Both the position numbers and the translations under genes were made by a program. Below the pieces are notes generated by a model. It searched no databases, was not told where the DNA came from, and was given only the letters and a program-made list of their open reading frames with translations. 64,000 nucleotides of DNA from Drosophila miranda. Taxonomy: Eukaryota > Arthropoda > Insecta > Diptera > Drosophilidae. Below are positions 12,391 through 23,590 of the stretch, in pieces (position 1 is the first letter of the stretch; every line of letters begins with the position of its first letter). The stretch covers positions 27,035,657 through 27,099,656 of the forward strand of contig NC_046674.1 of NCBI RefSeq assembly GCF_003369915.1. The letters are read 5' to 3'.

Positions 12391-15300
12391 CTTCGCACCT
12401 CTGCAGCGGCGGCACCCGGCAACCTGTTGGCGTCGACGCCGGCGCTGGCGCTGACTGCAGGCCGCCCTCCTCCACTAATGATGAAGAATGGATGGATGGA
12501 TGGATCGCTGTCTCTCTCTGCTGCTGCTGCTGCTGTTGCTGCGACAGATGATGATGATGATGATGATGACGTGACGTGCGAGATTTTGTTGATGTGCGAA
12601 TGCTGATAAATTATTATAAAGTTTTCTGTGTTTCATTTAGTTGTTTTTGTTATTTTTTTGGTTTCATTTCATTTGTGCCGTTCATTTAAATGTTTTTTTT
12701 TTTATTTTCTGCTGCCGTGTCAGCTTTGGAGGTCAACGCTGCGCGTTGTCATTTTTCCCCGCGGTTTTTTGGCAAGAATTTGTTATGAAAATTAATATTT
12801 AATAAAACTTAATTGAAACAAGGAAGCTTTTGATACACATGACAGACCCATCATTCCTATGCCAGATTTATGTATGTTTATCTGCTAAAGTAATACGACG
12901 TGAATACAACTGAAACTTATTCAACAGTTTCCGGGGGTGGAGGGCGGAGAATTCCAAGTGGGTCATTCCATTGTGCAAAACGCTACGAATAACACATGAT
13001 TAACTGTTTTCCCCCCACCTTTCAATTGCATATCAATGGAGATAAGCCCCAAGAATTTCGTAGTGTAGATAGCTGGCTATCAAGACAGGGGGGGAGAACG
13101 CGAGAGAGAGAGAGAGAGATCAGCAGGCGACGGTGAGAGAGCAAAACAAAGGCACTACAGCGCCACCTGTTGTTGTCTCTTGGTGCGTGGGCAGCGCTTT
13201 GGCATTGAAGAGTGATCAAAAAGGGATAGAGAGAGCAGTAGAGAAAGGGTACACTGAGAAAAATTCATATACTTTTTTCACCTCATTTTCTGATTTCATT
13301 TTTGTGGTATATTTCTATTATATAATATTTTTCCAACAGTTCTCCGAAATATCAGCCAAAAAGACCCCAAAGAAACCTTGGAGTTGGATGTAGCATAGTT
13401 TACATGCAATACCCGTAACTCAGCCGATTTTTGGCATAGGTGATATTTTTTAAATACAATTTTGACCTTGTTTTTGTGCAGTGTGGCAAAGATAACGGCA
13501 GAGCGGCGGCGTACTGTAGAAAGTGAGTGAGAGAGCGTCGAGAGTGGCGTCCATCGGCAATCAGTTCAATTTATGAAATTGTTTTGCACTTTGAACACCT
13601 CCCCACCCCACTACATCGCACAGCCCACCCACCCACCACCAATCTCTGACTTGGGGCGTCAGTGGTTATTTTTATACCAATTTCGTTTCAATTTTGATGG
13701 CTTTTAATATGCAAGCGACCTAATTGCCTCTGTCCGTCCGTCATCCAGTGCCGACGGCCCAGAGCATTGCCAATTGCGAATCAGAATTGTGTCAGCAGCA
13801 GCAGCACAGCAGCGACGGCAAAGCGTCGCTGACGTGTACGCTAACGTCGACGTCGGCAATGCACTATAATTAAGAGGGGTACAAAAGTCCCAAAGAGCGT
13901 CCCTCTATGCGGCAGCTGTTTCACTTTTAGATTTTGATAAGTGTGAAATATCGCATACAATATCATATGAATCAAAGGCTTATATATACACATGTATATT
14001 AGTGTAAATATTTTTGTAACTGCCATACCTTCTAGCTAATATATCTTGCGCTGGCGGCCGCAAAGTCGAGAGCGAGCGAGACATGTTTATGCTTGCGCTG
14101 TCGTAGACGGTATTATTTGTATTTGTTTTTTTTTTCTATTTTGTTTTCGATTTTTCGGTTCTGCTGTTAATTGTTTTTCGTCTTATTTTGGGTATGACAT
14201 CGCCCCAGGTGAATAAAACATGCCCCCAGCCAGTCAATGCCCACCCCCTCTACCATGTGTTCTGTCCTCCGAAAGTGGAGCACTTTCGTGGTCCCCCGCC
14301 TGCATACTAAGCACCAATCCGGGGGCTCTACTGTACGCCATGGGAAAAAAATCGTATAACTTCGTTTTTGTCTTTGTTTCTATCTCGTTTTGATCGATGG
14401 ACAGCTGTCAAGTGCTGTCGTGTGTACAGAGGGGTACATATGTGGTTTTGGTAGGGGGTATGGGGGATATGTAGGCATCGCACACGCATTGAAAATTTTA
14501 ATGCAAACTTGATATATGGCCGATGAATCCGTCGTATCCCCATCGCATACATCGTAGCCATATTTGTGTGGAAATTACGCGAAACAGCAGAGATCTCCCT
14601 CAATCTCAAAAAGTAGTCGAAATGATCTCATACGAAGCGAATGGGAGAATATCTTTATGCATAACGGAGTCCACACAATAACTTTGTTTTATTTATTACT
14701 GCATTCGGAGTTCCGCTCCGTACCGTTCCTCACAATGATTTGTGATTACTCGTACTTCACATCAAACTGATTCCGCATATAAAAGGCCTCGAAACTCCAT
14801 CAGAGATTGATCATATTCGAACGAAATATATCGAATATCTCAAAATCCATTCAATACGCAATCACGTAGTTTCGTCGAATAAAATCTATACGAGCTGATA
14901 TCACGATTTCTTGATAAATTCCGATGCTTTCCCGAAATCATATATCAGATTTGAATCAGATTTCATGAGTTTCAATCTACACATAGCGCACTTGAACCTT
15001 AATTGAATGAAAGTGTGGTTTATTCGTTTTTATAATTCGAGAAGCCCATAAAAATATATCCTCCAATTGATCTTGGAAAGATATGAATTCAGTGAGTGGC
15101 CATAGCTGATCTGGCGTAAAGAAGTTTTCACGCAAGTGACTGATCATTCAATTACTGGAAAAATGTGATCTGATATAAAATTTCCCCACAAAACTTCACA
15201 ACTCTCCACGTTTAGGAATAGTTTTTTTCCTGTGGTTGCTGAACCTAACAGATCTTTGATAGAGTGAAAATAATAGAATAGATTTCCCTATGAGATCATC

Positions 15301-18300
15301 GACCCCCACCACAAAAATTAACAATTTTATAATCTGAAGATCTATCATAATAATGAGACCAATTATAAGGCTAGAACGATGCCGGCTCGGACAGGGATCC
15401 CTTTTGGCTATGATCTCGTTTTCTTACAAGTCGTAGAACGGTAGAGCCAGTCGCCAAGGCCAACAGCCTACGGCAGTGGAAACGTGTTCTACTGTAATTA
15501 GATGCACTCCAGATTAGCATATGGCCGCGGGCAAGGTTTGCTATGCAGCCCCGCCACCGCCATCGCCTTCGACCAGCTGTTCTTCCACTTGGACTCTTCA
15601 ATCAACTGATGAAAGACCCAAGCGGGGCACTAATTCCCAGATAAGATCCGTTCGTTTGTTTGTTTACCAGCCACTTAGGCAAGATACAGATACAGAAGCA
15701 TTCATAGTACATAGATACAGATACGAAAACCGTTTGCTGACTAACTGTTGTGCAAAGTCAAAAGATACAGAGAACAAGAGAGTAAGAGAGAGAGAGAGGA
15801 CAGGCAGGCAGGGGCCAAACTGTGTGTGTGCGAAAGTGTGAAAGTTGCTCAAGGTAGAGTCGCGAGAGCGTAGGACGCCCAATATTGCGCACAGACTCTT
15901 CCCGAAAGTAAAAACTTTTTGTATGCACATATATTCGGGCAGTTAAGATACCTTGTAATTCGATTTATAGCTTGCACTATAAGAAACTGATACTGACACA
16001 GACAAAATAATTTTAATTGCTCGAAATATTAACTTTTTTGGCTTTTTCTGGCTGTTATAATTATCTCGAATTTTTAAGTTTTCGATAGAACGCTGGAATT
16101 CGATAGAATACATCTGGATGTATAACTTCAACTTCCGCCTAACTTTTAAAGTGGAAAAACTTTTAAAAAGCTCGTGGTCTGCAGTAAAGTTAGTCTCCTT
16201 AATGGTCCCTGTTATGCGTAATTCAACCACACCCAATATACCCTCATGCCTTCGGAGTGTAGGGTATGAACATAAATTACCTCAGGCGATGGGTTGCTTT
16301 GGTTTGGGCAGAGAGATAAATGTGTTGCTGATGTTCCTCTCTTCAGTCCACTTTTTTCGCTGATCCTCTCTTCGTGTTGTAGCTGTTGTTTTTGTTGCAA
16401 ACCGGCAAACACAGGAGAAATGAATACGGCTGTTGGGTAGACGTGTCTAATCCTTGTCGCGGCTTGATCTCAGGTTCTGTCGTGTGTTCCTTTTCTCTCT
16501 TTTTCTCGTGCAACAAAAAGCTAATAATTTTAAACTTTTCAATAATTTTTTTTTGCGTCCGCCAGGTAAAAAAAACAATCAAAACAAAAAACAATGATCG
16601 TGGCTTTTGTATTTGGGTTTTGGGGTTTGGGTTTTGTGTGTGGGGCTGCTGCTGCTTCACGGAGCGTTCAGAGCACGTTGCAATCGAGGCACCAAAATAA
16701 TTCAGACTGAAGTTTCCAATCAGAATCAAAGCCGCGTAAAGTGGACGGCGACGGGCCCAAAGCTTAGACGCTGTCGTCATCAGCTGACGCCGGCAGCAGC
16801 AGCAGCAGCAACGGCAGAAGCAGCAACAGCAACAGCAATAGCAGCGACTGAAGCAGAAGCCGAGAGATATGACCGAATACGAATACTTACGAATGCGAAG
16901 ATGACGAGACCCGACTCTGCCTGCCGCACAGTGTCTTGGGAGCGTGTAATTTCTCTCGGATTCCGCTCCGGGCTGAGCTTTGGCAGCGGTCTCTCTCTGT
17001 TTTGTCCGTTGCCGGAGCAGGCGAGGACACTGTGGCAGCCACAAGGAGGGTCTGGTCCGCGTTCAGGAAAAAAATGATTCAAGCACATTCCAATCATTGG
17101 TTGGATCGAACCTTTAATATTTCCAAATATCAACACGGAAAAAAGGTGCAATTCGGGGACCGGTGATACCCTACGATTTATTTGTATACATTTCGAACGA
17201 TTTTTACTTTTTCGAAACAAATTTTACAAGAATTCTATGAGTACACCCTTGGTGTGGTGTATGTATACGTACATACATATACATATAATGTATTTATTCA
17301 GTTTAACATGCAGAACGATCCATAGAAATTACAATATTTATTCGCTGACACCACATCGAAATGAAAATGTATGTATTGAGAGCTATGTATGTATATTGCT
17401 TCGCCTGCAATTATTGTTACAGTCACAATGAAGGCCTGGAACCTATTTACTATATTCCTTCTTGCCATTCCCGTTTGTAATCCTTTCGCCGGAAGTCCCA
17501 TTTATAATAGTACGTAAGATTAAGTCGATTTTTGAACCTAACTCATAATGGATTTTCATACTTATCTAGCTGTCTGCGTACTCACTGGCGGCCGGCTCAA
17601 ATGCTATGTTGACAACACTTGGGGCTTCAATCATAAGACTAAAGAATGTTATGAAATCCGCAGGGGCAAAGAACCGTGCGGGTTCTTTGATGGAAAAAAG
17701 GGCTGTGAGGATTTTTGCCACAGACCTCCGGGAACACAGAAGAAAGGTTGATTTTGTACCCCACTAATTTTTCCCAACTTGTACTAAAAATCCAACTATG
17801 TATACTGTGATTCTGTTTTTCTGGAAAAATATAAAAGTTTTCCATAGCTGATTTCCTTATCACATTATTTGCGTAAAATAACCTGTAAGTTCTGCTAATA
17901 ATTGGATTTCGAGTCTTGGACAGAGACTTCCCTTACCTGTCCTGATTGCAAAACTGCCTATATTTATCTGTGCTAAGTATAAGCGTAATATCTTTGAAAT
18001 GGTGGAATCCAAAGAAGTTCAGCTGTTTCCCTTTTTGTCTGCTCCACTGCCGCCCACGCTTCAATCCTCTCCTCTTTCGGTTACATTTTTTACAATAATT
18101 GATCGTGCCAATATTGAAAATAAATATTGTTTGTTCATCAATGAACGTGTTCGGCCTTGATTTTTCGCAACTTTCGAGAAAGAATGGAATGGGACTCCTT
18201 CGCTGTGTCACTGTCACCATTCCCGTCACCATGCCCGTGTGTGAATCCACAAATAAATCACTCAATCAGTGCCCGCCGAGGGGTGGGTGTCATTGTTGCA

Positions 18301-20800
18301 TTATAATAGTGTTCACATTTATGTAAACAAATAGGATATATGTATTTATGTACAAATACATATGTATGTATGTCCATATGTATATTCCAAGAGTTGGGGA
18401 CTATTTCCAGAGCCCTCGATCGGGTTCCAATATCGTAACTGGTGAGGGAGGGGCGCCCACATTCAACAAATTTTGTTTTCGAACAAAATTACTCATCGAC
18501 GAGACGTAAGACAGAGGGAGGGGGTGGGAGAATGATAGTGGCGCAGACGTTGCGCAGACGTAGACGCAGTAGTCGTGACTAGACGAAGCTGAGAGAGAGA
18601 GGGGCTTCCACTGTACAGTGGCCACCACTTGCTGCATTTGGCCATTTGCCATACGCGGGTGTCTCTGTGCCAATTCGATTCTGGCTTATTGATTTATATA
18701 GCGTCGACGGCGGTGGCAGCGACAGCAGCAGCGACGGACAACCCACGCCGGGGCTTAATCGAGTCGAATCGAAACGAATCGAGTCTGGCCTCATGGCCAG
18801 ACCTGAATCGTGAAACAGCCAACGCTCTCTGCTCTGCTCTGTTCTGTTCTGTTCTGTTCTGCCGAATGCCAGGGATGCACATTCTTTGAAATGTAGAGCA
18901 GAAATGCCGAGGGAGGAATACTCTGACTGCCAGCAGCAGCAGCATTCGGTTATCTCTCTTTCACGCACACAAACTTAGAGACCCAGCAGAGCTTCCATCG
19001 CATTTAAGTCAGGCCTTGCATGACATCATCGCCAGGAGCTGATCAGATGAGTGGACAGCAGCACAGAGAGGAGTAGAAAGGCAGCGTAGGCAAGCAATGC
19101 AGCATGGCAAAAGGAGAAGAGAGCAAAGCATCTTAGAGAGGATCCGATGAAAGCGCTGGCTGACAGAAGAATAAAGCGCAGACGAGGGGGAGAGCATGAC
19201 CGTTCTCAGTGTTCTCTACCTGTATGTGAACCAGGTGAGGCACACTCCCGCTGTTTGAGTGGCCACCACAATGATAGAGAGCGTTCTTTGGCACTGCCCC
19301 ACCTTGTAATAATACACTTTGGCAGATACGCGGGGAACAGGCTGACCAGGCAGGCAGGCGGGCAGGCACGACCAAACGCAAAATAACAGAAGATAGCGGG
19401 GAGGATGCGAGGAAGGGCAACTTGATTCTGGCAGGCCAGAGGCCAAAACGCTGAAATTGATTCATGGCCAATGACTCATCCGAGGCTTTATCATCCAGCA
19501 GCAGAGAAGAAGGCAGCAGGCAGCGCAGCAGCAGCAATGCCACTGCGCAGCTTCCCAATTGGCCGGCCGGCTGGCTGCGTCGACGTCGACACCGTCGCTG
19601 ACTGCGTGGGCTGTGTGGATCGTCTGCTGCGTCTGCTATACCCTCGATGGGGGTATTATTATTTTGACCACATTTTTGCCACACCAGAGATAAAAGCATC
19701 AGTAAACCAATAAACTGTGTATATATACATATTTATTATAACGTCTTTCAAGATCGGGCTACTATATCATTTACCATGGGAAAACACCCGTTGCTGGTGC
19801 TAAAAAATGGTTGTTTTTTTAAGTGGAAAGTTGCAGTTTCTTGTCTAATCTCACCTTATCTTATCATTCAACAACATTTGGAACAATTAGCTAAAAACCC
19901 ATTCTTAGTAAAACATTTGTCCTTTCATTTGGTTCTGATATTTTTTGGTTTTCCTCAGAGCACTGAGAAAGCTGATCAAAATTTGTTGACTATATCGAAG
20001 ATACCATGGACGATAGATACCATGAGGGTATTAAAATCTTCGACCCTGCATTGGTAGATACATATTTGTGTCTTGTTCTTTATTGATGCAGATGCCAGCT
20101 TTTTGTAGATACATACATAGATCATTATTTGGTCAGGTCTCTCTTATGCGTCGTCGTCGTCATCGTCATCGCTTTTCCATTGATTTTTCTAACGACTTTT
20201 TAACGATTATTGCCAGCGTCTGAGCCAAGTCAGGAGACGAGTGGCGGCCCACGCCGCGCGACACGACTCGTCGCGACGCGACAACAGCCAACGAGAACAG
20301 CAACAGCAAGAGGCAACCCCATAAATGACCCAATTTGGTCAGGTTGAACTGGGTTGGGTTGATGGACTGAGCGATTGACTAAGTGAGTGACTGGATTGAG
20401 TGGATCCCAATCCCATCTCTGGGTATGGTCCATTCTGGAAAGTGTCGTCTGGGTCTGCTCTTTAAAGGCAATGACAACAGCATCAGGGACGGGTCCAGGT
20501 CCAGGTCCAGCTCCAGAAAAGAGGCAATGAACCTTACCGACGAGGTGGGCGATGGCGGGAAAGAGAGAAACGGCTAAGATAAAGGTGGAGAAGTGTCCAG
20601 AAGAGGTTGCAAAAGATCTCAAAGAAATATCCTAAAGTTGGGTGAAGCATCGTGGAGAAATTGAGAATAATAGAGCGAAGGAAACGAGTGGAATGATTTC
20701 CCTTAAATCACTTTATAAATAAAGATCTTGTGCCAGAACTTACCATTTTCCTCAGCAATTCCTCATTTTGTATAGCACCCAAATCGCATTCCAACTCCAT
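1..20800 (-). CDS. Smoothelin-like giant cytoskeletal protein, long isoform (3' end outside window)
   Basis: Exons on the minus strand: 20744-20800 (start ATG, 19 codons), 9692-10082, 7218-9506, 538-6054 and 1-453, which continues past the edge. All junctions have GT/AG ends and matching phases, giving at least 2,902 residues here. The N-terminus (MELECDLGAIQNEELLRKM then WQQSEDSERKKQIRSHLY) and a second helical block at about 1305-1450 (DLQVLEQLLETVSSYEMRRR) resemble the smoothelin domain, which in that family precedes a C-terminal calponin-homology domain; any such domain would lie beyond position 1. The rest is low complexity, rich in Ser, Thr, Pro and Gln, with an Asp run, SPEK/SPRK-like repeats and two families of internal repeats. 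Smoothelins associate with actin in muscle, so a cytoskeletal role is inferred, not shown. I do not recall the fly gene name. The gene model is strong; the family assignment is moderate. Confidence 0.8.
538..6054 (-). CDS. 5.5-kb coding exon of the smoothelin-like gene
   Basis: This exon of 5,517 nt is open throughout. It is bounded by a strong acceptor (CTACTCCCCGCAG) at 6055-6056 and a donor (AAG|GTGACA) at 536-537. It carries, from N to C: SPEK-type Ser/Pro repeats, an Asp run near 4807-4870, many SPSPSP stretches, three copies of a helical motif (2720-3070), further Ser/Thr-rich linkers and the smoothelin-like helix block (1305-1450). It joins in phase to the exon ending at 7218 (a split GCC codon) and to the exon 1-453 (a split GAA codon). 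The ATG near 6028 is internal because the acceptor and an open frame lie upstream of it. Confidence 0.85.
4807..4870 (-). repeat. GAT (poly-Asp) microsatellite in coding sequence
   Basis: About 17 consecutive GAT/GAC codons encode aspartate within the 5.5-kb exon. The tract is in frame and preserves the reading frame; a second shorter DDDDDD run lies near 4700. Confidence 0.9.
6637..7058 (-). CDS. Alternative terminal exon of the smoothelin-like gene (short isoform)
   Basis: Acceptor CCTTCAG sits at 7059-7062, and the frame is open for 140 codons including the TAA stop at 6637-6639. The phase fits the donor at 7217, making a split GAT codon. The product ends in KASPE. The sequence GAATAAA contains both the stop codon and an AATAAA polyadenylation signal (6636-6641). 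Joined to 7218-9506, 9692-10082 and 20744-20800 it gives 3,159 nt, or 1,052 aa. This short form would contain the N-terminal helical region but lack the smoothelin-like block of the long exon. The peptide is Thr/Pro-rich and has no domain I recognise. Confidence 0.7.
7218..9506 (-). CDS. 2.3-kb coding exon of the smoothelin-like gene, shared by both isoforms
   Basis: This exon of 2,289 nt is bounded by acceptor CTCCAG at 9507-9508 and donor CAG|GTACGA at 7216-7217. Reading through the donor would end almost at once (GTK then stop at 7207), so splicing there is likely. The N-terminal part is acidic and rich in Gln and Glu, probably helical (QQQREQREWEEQCRIQEKR). A conserved-looking patch, VKMITTVKRLPDGTIVKNKR, follows near 8815-8870. 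Then come three spaced copies of STHGFPSVR/STHGFPSAR embedded in repeated 70-80-residue cassettes, and a Thr/Pro-rich end. The donor phase fits two different downstream acceptors (7058 and 6054), which predicts alternative splicing. Confidence 0.83.
9692..10082 (-). CDS. Second coding exon of the smoothelin-like gene
   Basis: This exon of 391 nt lies between acceptor TTTTTGCAG and donor ATG|GTAAGT. It encodes a basic helical segment (WQQSEDSERKKQIRSHLYKL) followed by MAEPQGNG and a Ser/Thr-rich linker ending in FRTETLAKTDG. The helical segment resembles the N-terminal repeat of smoothelins. The internal Met of MAEPQ could start translation if an alternative first exon is used. Confidence 0.85.
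12340..12389. repeat. GAC/CAG microsatellite
   Basis: An ACG-repeat tract runs directly into about ten CAG units inside the long intron. It is open in several frames, but nothing indicates that it is translated. Confidence 0.8.
17428..17751 (+). CDS. Small secreted Kunitz-like peptide gene nested in an intron
   Basis: Two exons, 17428-17509 and 17570-17751, are joined across a 60-nt intron (donor GTACGT, acceptor TATCTAG) to give 264 nt, or 87 aa. Residues 1 to about 20 form a signal peptide (MKAWNLFTIFLLAIPVC). The mature part has six cysteines spaced x8, x14, x9, x8, x3 and ends KKG. This resembles the Kunitz/BPTI fold (usually x8, x15, x7, x12, x3) but with altered loops. The residue after the second Cys, the usual P1 position, is Tyr rather than Lys or Arg. 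Many small fly Kunitz-like peptides are seminal or venom-like secreted proteins, so an accessory-gland or haemolymph role is only a guess. A degenerate poly(A) signal (AATATAAAAG) lies near 17828. It is transcribed opposite to its host gene. Confidence 0.7.
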
Positions 20801-20811
20801 CTCAAAAATAT
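20744..20811 (-). CDS. First coding exon of the smoothelin-like gene (translation start 20800)
   Basis: The exon is flanked by acceptor TTTTTCAG and donor ATG|GTAAGT. Eleven untranslated bases precede ATG at 20800-20798, which opens 19 codons (MELECDLGAIQNEELLRKM) that run in phase into WQQSEDSERK of the next exon, 10.6 kb away. The start is chosen because this ATG is the first in frame and the presumed upstream exon (23251 onward) cannot be read through in this frame. The helical character continues across the splice junction, which supports the join. Confidence 0.75.
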
Positions 20812-23250
20812 CTGAAAAATGGAGGAAAAAGAAATAATCTCTAAAATATTGTATAGAATATAAAGAATTTCATTATAAGGAAGGACTTTGAAAAATAAAG
20901 ATGCATTTATCTGAATTCAGTGGAAAGCGAAGAAAATGGTGGATGGAACTGTATTTTTGCGGAAAGATAGATAGATACACACTCGTATGTACATCAATGG
21001 AACTTTTTAATAGAAAGTTGAGGAGATAAAGCAGATTTTGAAAGATTATCTAGGGAAAGCAATCTTTGTAGATTTTGGCTGATGATGCAATTATTTCAAT
21101 GTCCATTTCTCACTTTGATTTATTTTAACTTGATGATTTTGTTAATTTTATTTTGCTGTGGTTGGTTCGCTGAGTAATATTATTTGCGATCTATCATGAT
21201 GAACGAGGCAAGCCAGAAGCAGAGTGTCCCCACACCCCAACAGGTTGTGACATTTCCCCCCTAAATGGCCAAGATCGAACATGGCCAACAGCAGCAGCAG
21301 CCGCATCAGCAGCATCAACTGCATGCGAATACGAGTACTCGTAAAAACAAATGACAGAGCCATGAGCAGTGCTGTTGTTGCTGCTCATTGAATTGCCAGC
21401 TTGATTAGCACGGGCTCCGATGCAATTTTGGTTAGAGAGAATCTGACCGGGGGGAGGGGTGCGGAGCGGTGCGGTGTGGTGTGGTGGGGGCCAAAAGCCA
21501 AACAAGTTCAAAAAACCACAATTGGGCAAGCCACTCCATCAGCCTGATGAGGTTGAGTTGCCCCTCGGTGCCAAAACACGATTGAACTTGAAACAGAATC
21601 GAATTGCTAGAGAGATACTCGTACCTAGGGGTGTCTGAATGAGTTAGGAACTGTAATCAACTGTAAGCTAAAATATCTCAGGGAAACACCAGCTCCATTG
21701 ATGTAGAATTGAGGCATACTTTCAGTCTCAATTTGTCTATCTTTCATTGTTTTGTTTATCTTCATCCATACCTAAAAAGTTACTCCATGCATTTTTCTCA
21801 CATTCATCTAAGCAATCGCTATACAAAATCCACTGTACTGTACATATAGCATCTACTACTGCATGGGGTCAAAATGAAAATGGGACCCTTGCAAGCTCTC
21901 ATAAAAGGGATACAAAAGGGTCATTTAACTTACCGACACTTATCTATAGACGAGACTGGGCTCTCAAATGGGCTTTGAATTTGCATTTATGCTTTTTACG
22001 ATTATTGCCATAAATCTTGTCTGACCAAATCCGTGCGAGTGTTCGATAATAAAACGGTTTTTAATTGCCGCACAGCTAAATGCAAGATTTGTGTTTCGAT
22101 TTTTGGCCATTTATAAATTTATGTGATTCTGCGATCGGATTGGATCGGTGACCAGAAGAAGAGATCTGTTGTGATCTGATCTGTGAATCTTAGGGCATTG
22201 GCCACACGCCCTCCCACGCTGCATGGATGGCCGTATTTTGCGTAAGGTATGGGTTTAGTCTGGCATACATCTCTTTATTGGTTTTTCGATTTGATAGATG
22301 ACCCATAAACGCGTTAAATGGATTTTTGACTTGACGTCTGAATAGGCTTTGATAATCGCCATTCAAATTTTAATCGAAAATCAGAGAAAGGGACCTCTAA
22401 AGTTTGCATAGATTATTGAGTGGTCAAGGATATGAAGATCATACACAGATAGGAACAACTGCGGATATATAGATAAATAGATGAGAATATCATATATAAA
22501 ATGTTCATAAATAGGAAGATCATAGTACAAAGATAGCACAGAAATATAAAGGGCTATGATCTTGATAGACATGTTATGGTATATACATACATATACATTC
22601 ATGGATGTATACTTGTAAAAATACAAGTAATATACATATATGACGATCATATATTAATAATAGATCATTATAGACAGGAGCTCTGGTCGAATGATTAAAG
22701 ATCAAGGATCTAGATTATCATGTAAAAAAGATAGATGATCAAGAGTACAATTACTGATATGGTGATGGAAGATTAAAGATAGCTATATGATTATAGCTAT
22801 AGCTATTCGATAATAGAATACAAATCATACGTATGTACATATGTATAAAATTCTTGTGAGTGGAGAAAAGTAGATAGATCTGTAATAAGCAGATTTTTGA
22901 ATACTTCCATCTACACATATACACTATAGATAGATGTTTTTTATATAGAATACTATTCAATGATTTCTTTATTTGATCTGTAGATACAGAACTTTGCAAA
23001 AACCATACGGCTAAGATATAGATTACAGTCAAAGATGGAAAACCAGAAAACAAATCACATTAAGTCCTCAACCTGAGTAGAGGGTATTCCATAGTCGGAA
23101 TGTCGATTGGAGAATTTTTGTTTGTTTTGTATGGTTTTTTGTTATGTGCCGCATGCCGCTAGATGGCGCCAGACCATCAGGAAAACCGCAAAAATCACCG
23201 CAAAACTGTTAGAATTCCCCTCCAACATTGTATCTCTCTGTGGCACTCAC
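20812..23250 (-). other. First intron of the smoothelin-like gene (probable)
   Basis: This stretch between the presumed 5' UTR exon and the start-codon exon is about 2.4 kb. It contains AT-rich GATCATA/TAGATAGAT-like simple sequence (22380-23040) and a short GAGTAGAGGGTATTCC repeat remnant near 23077. I see no coding exon. Confidence 0.5.
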
Positions 23251-23590
23251 CTGCTGCTTTGCTGCTTCTGCTTGTTGTTGCTTATGCTGCTGTTGCTGTG
23301 GCTGCTGTGCTGCTTATCAGAGATGTCGACTTCGAGGTGGCGGCTTTCGTAACTTGAGATGGAAACGCGGAGCGAGATGGCGACAAAAGACGCGTGGAAA
23401 ACAACAATTAAATGCACATTTTTTTCTTTATCTGTGTGTTTGCTTGTGTGGATATGCGATTCGCTTGGCAAATATTTAATCTGTGAATAGTTTAATTTAC
23501 AGAAAGATCAGGTTGCCCGTGTTTCGGTCTGTGTCTCTGGGCTCTCCTTCGGACAGCGACGGCGGTGGACGTGCGGCTTTGTCAGCGACT
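23251..23590 (-). promoter_or_regulatory. Probable non-coding first exon and promoter of the smoothelin-like gene
   Basis: A good donor (AGCAG|GTGAGTGCCA) sits at 23241-23250 on the minus strand and ends a stretch rich in CAG/CAA. Spliced to the exon at 20811, its open frame would meet a stop at once, so it would be 5' UTR. A TATA-like GATAAAAA on the minus strand near 23605 would place a transcription start near 23580. The exact start is not determined from sequence. Confidence 0.4.

Larger units (their letters stand above)
10083..20743 (-). other. 10.6-kb intron of the smoothelin-like gene
   Basis: The intron runs from donor GTAAGT at 20743 to acceptor TTTTTGCAG at 10083. It holds one nested gene (17428-17751, opposite strand), CAG/GAC and GAT microsatellites near 12340-12390 and 12545-12570, GAGA tracts near 13095, 15785 and 18590, and otherwise AT-rich sequence without convincing exons. 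Its size and GA-rich tracts are typical of regulated fly first introns; alternative promoters inside it are possible. Confidence 0.7.

Noticed and set aside
13085-13115. GA repeats as a dosage-compensation (MSL) entry site
   Set aside because: GA tracts are present here and at 15785, 18590 and 24525, but none shows a convincing longer MRE consensus, and GA repeats are common in fly introns.
16343-17044. Minus-strand 233-aa frame with a Cys run
   Set aside because: The Cys run is the antisense of CAG repeats, and no domain, splice context or signal peptide supports it. Only its donor site is kept as a possible UTR exon.
18579-18968. Minus-strand 129-aa frame
   Set aside because: Low complexity, made of TCGAATCGA and TCTGTTCTG repeats, with no splice context or family features.
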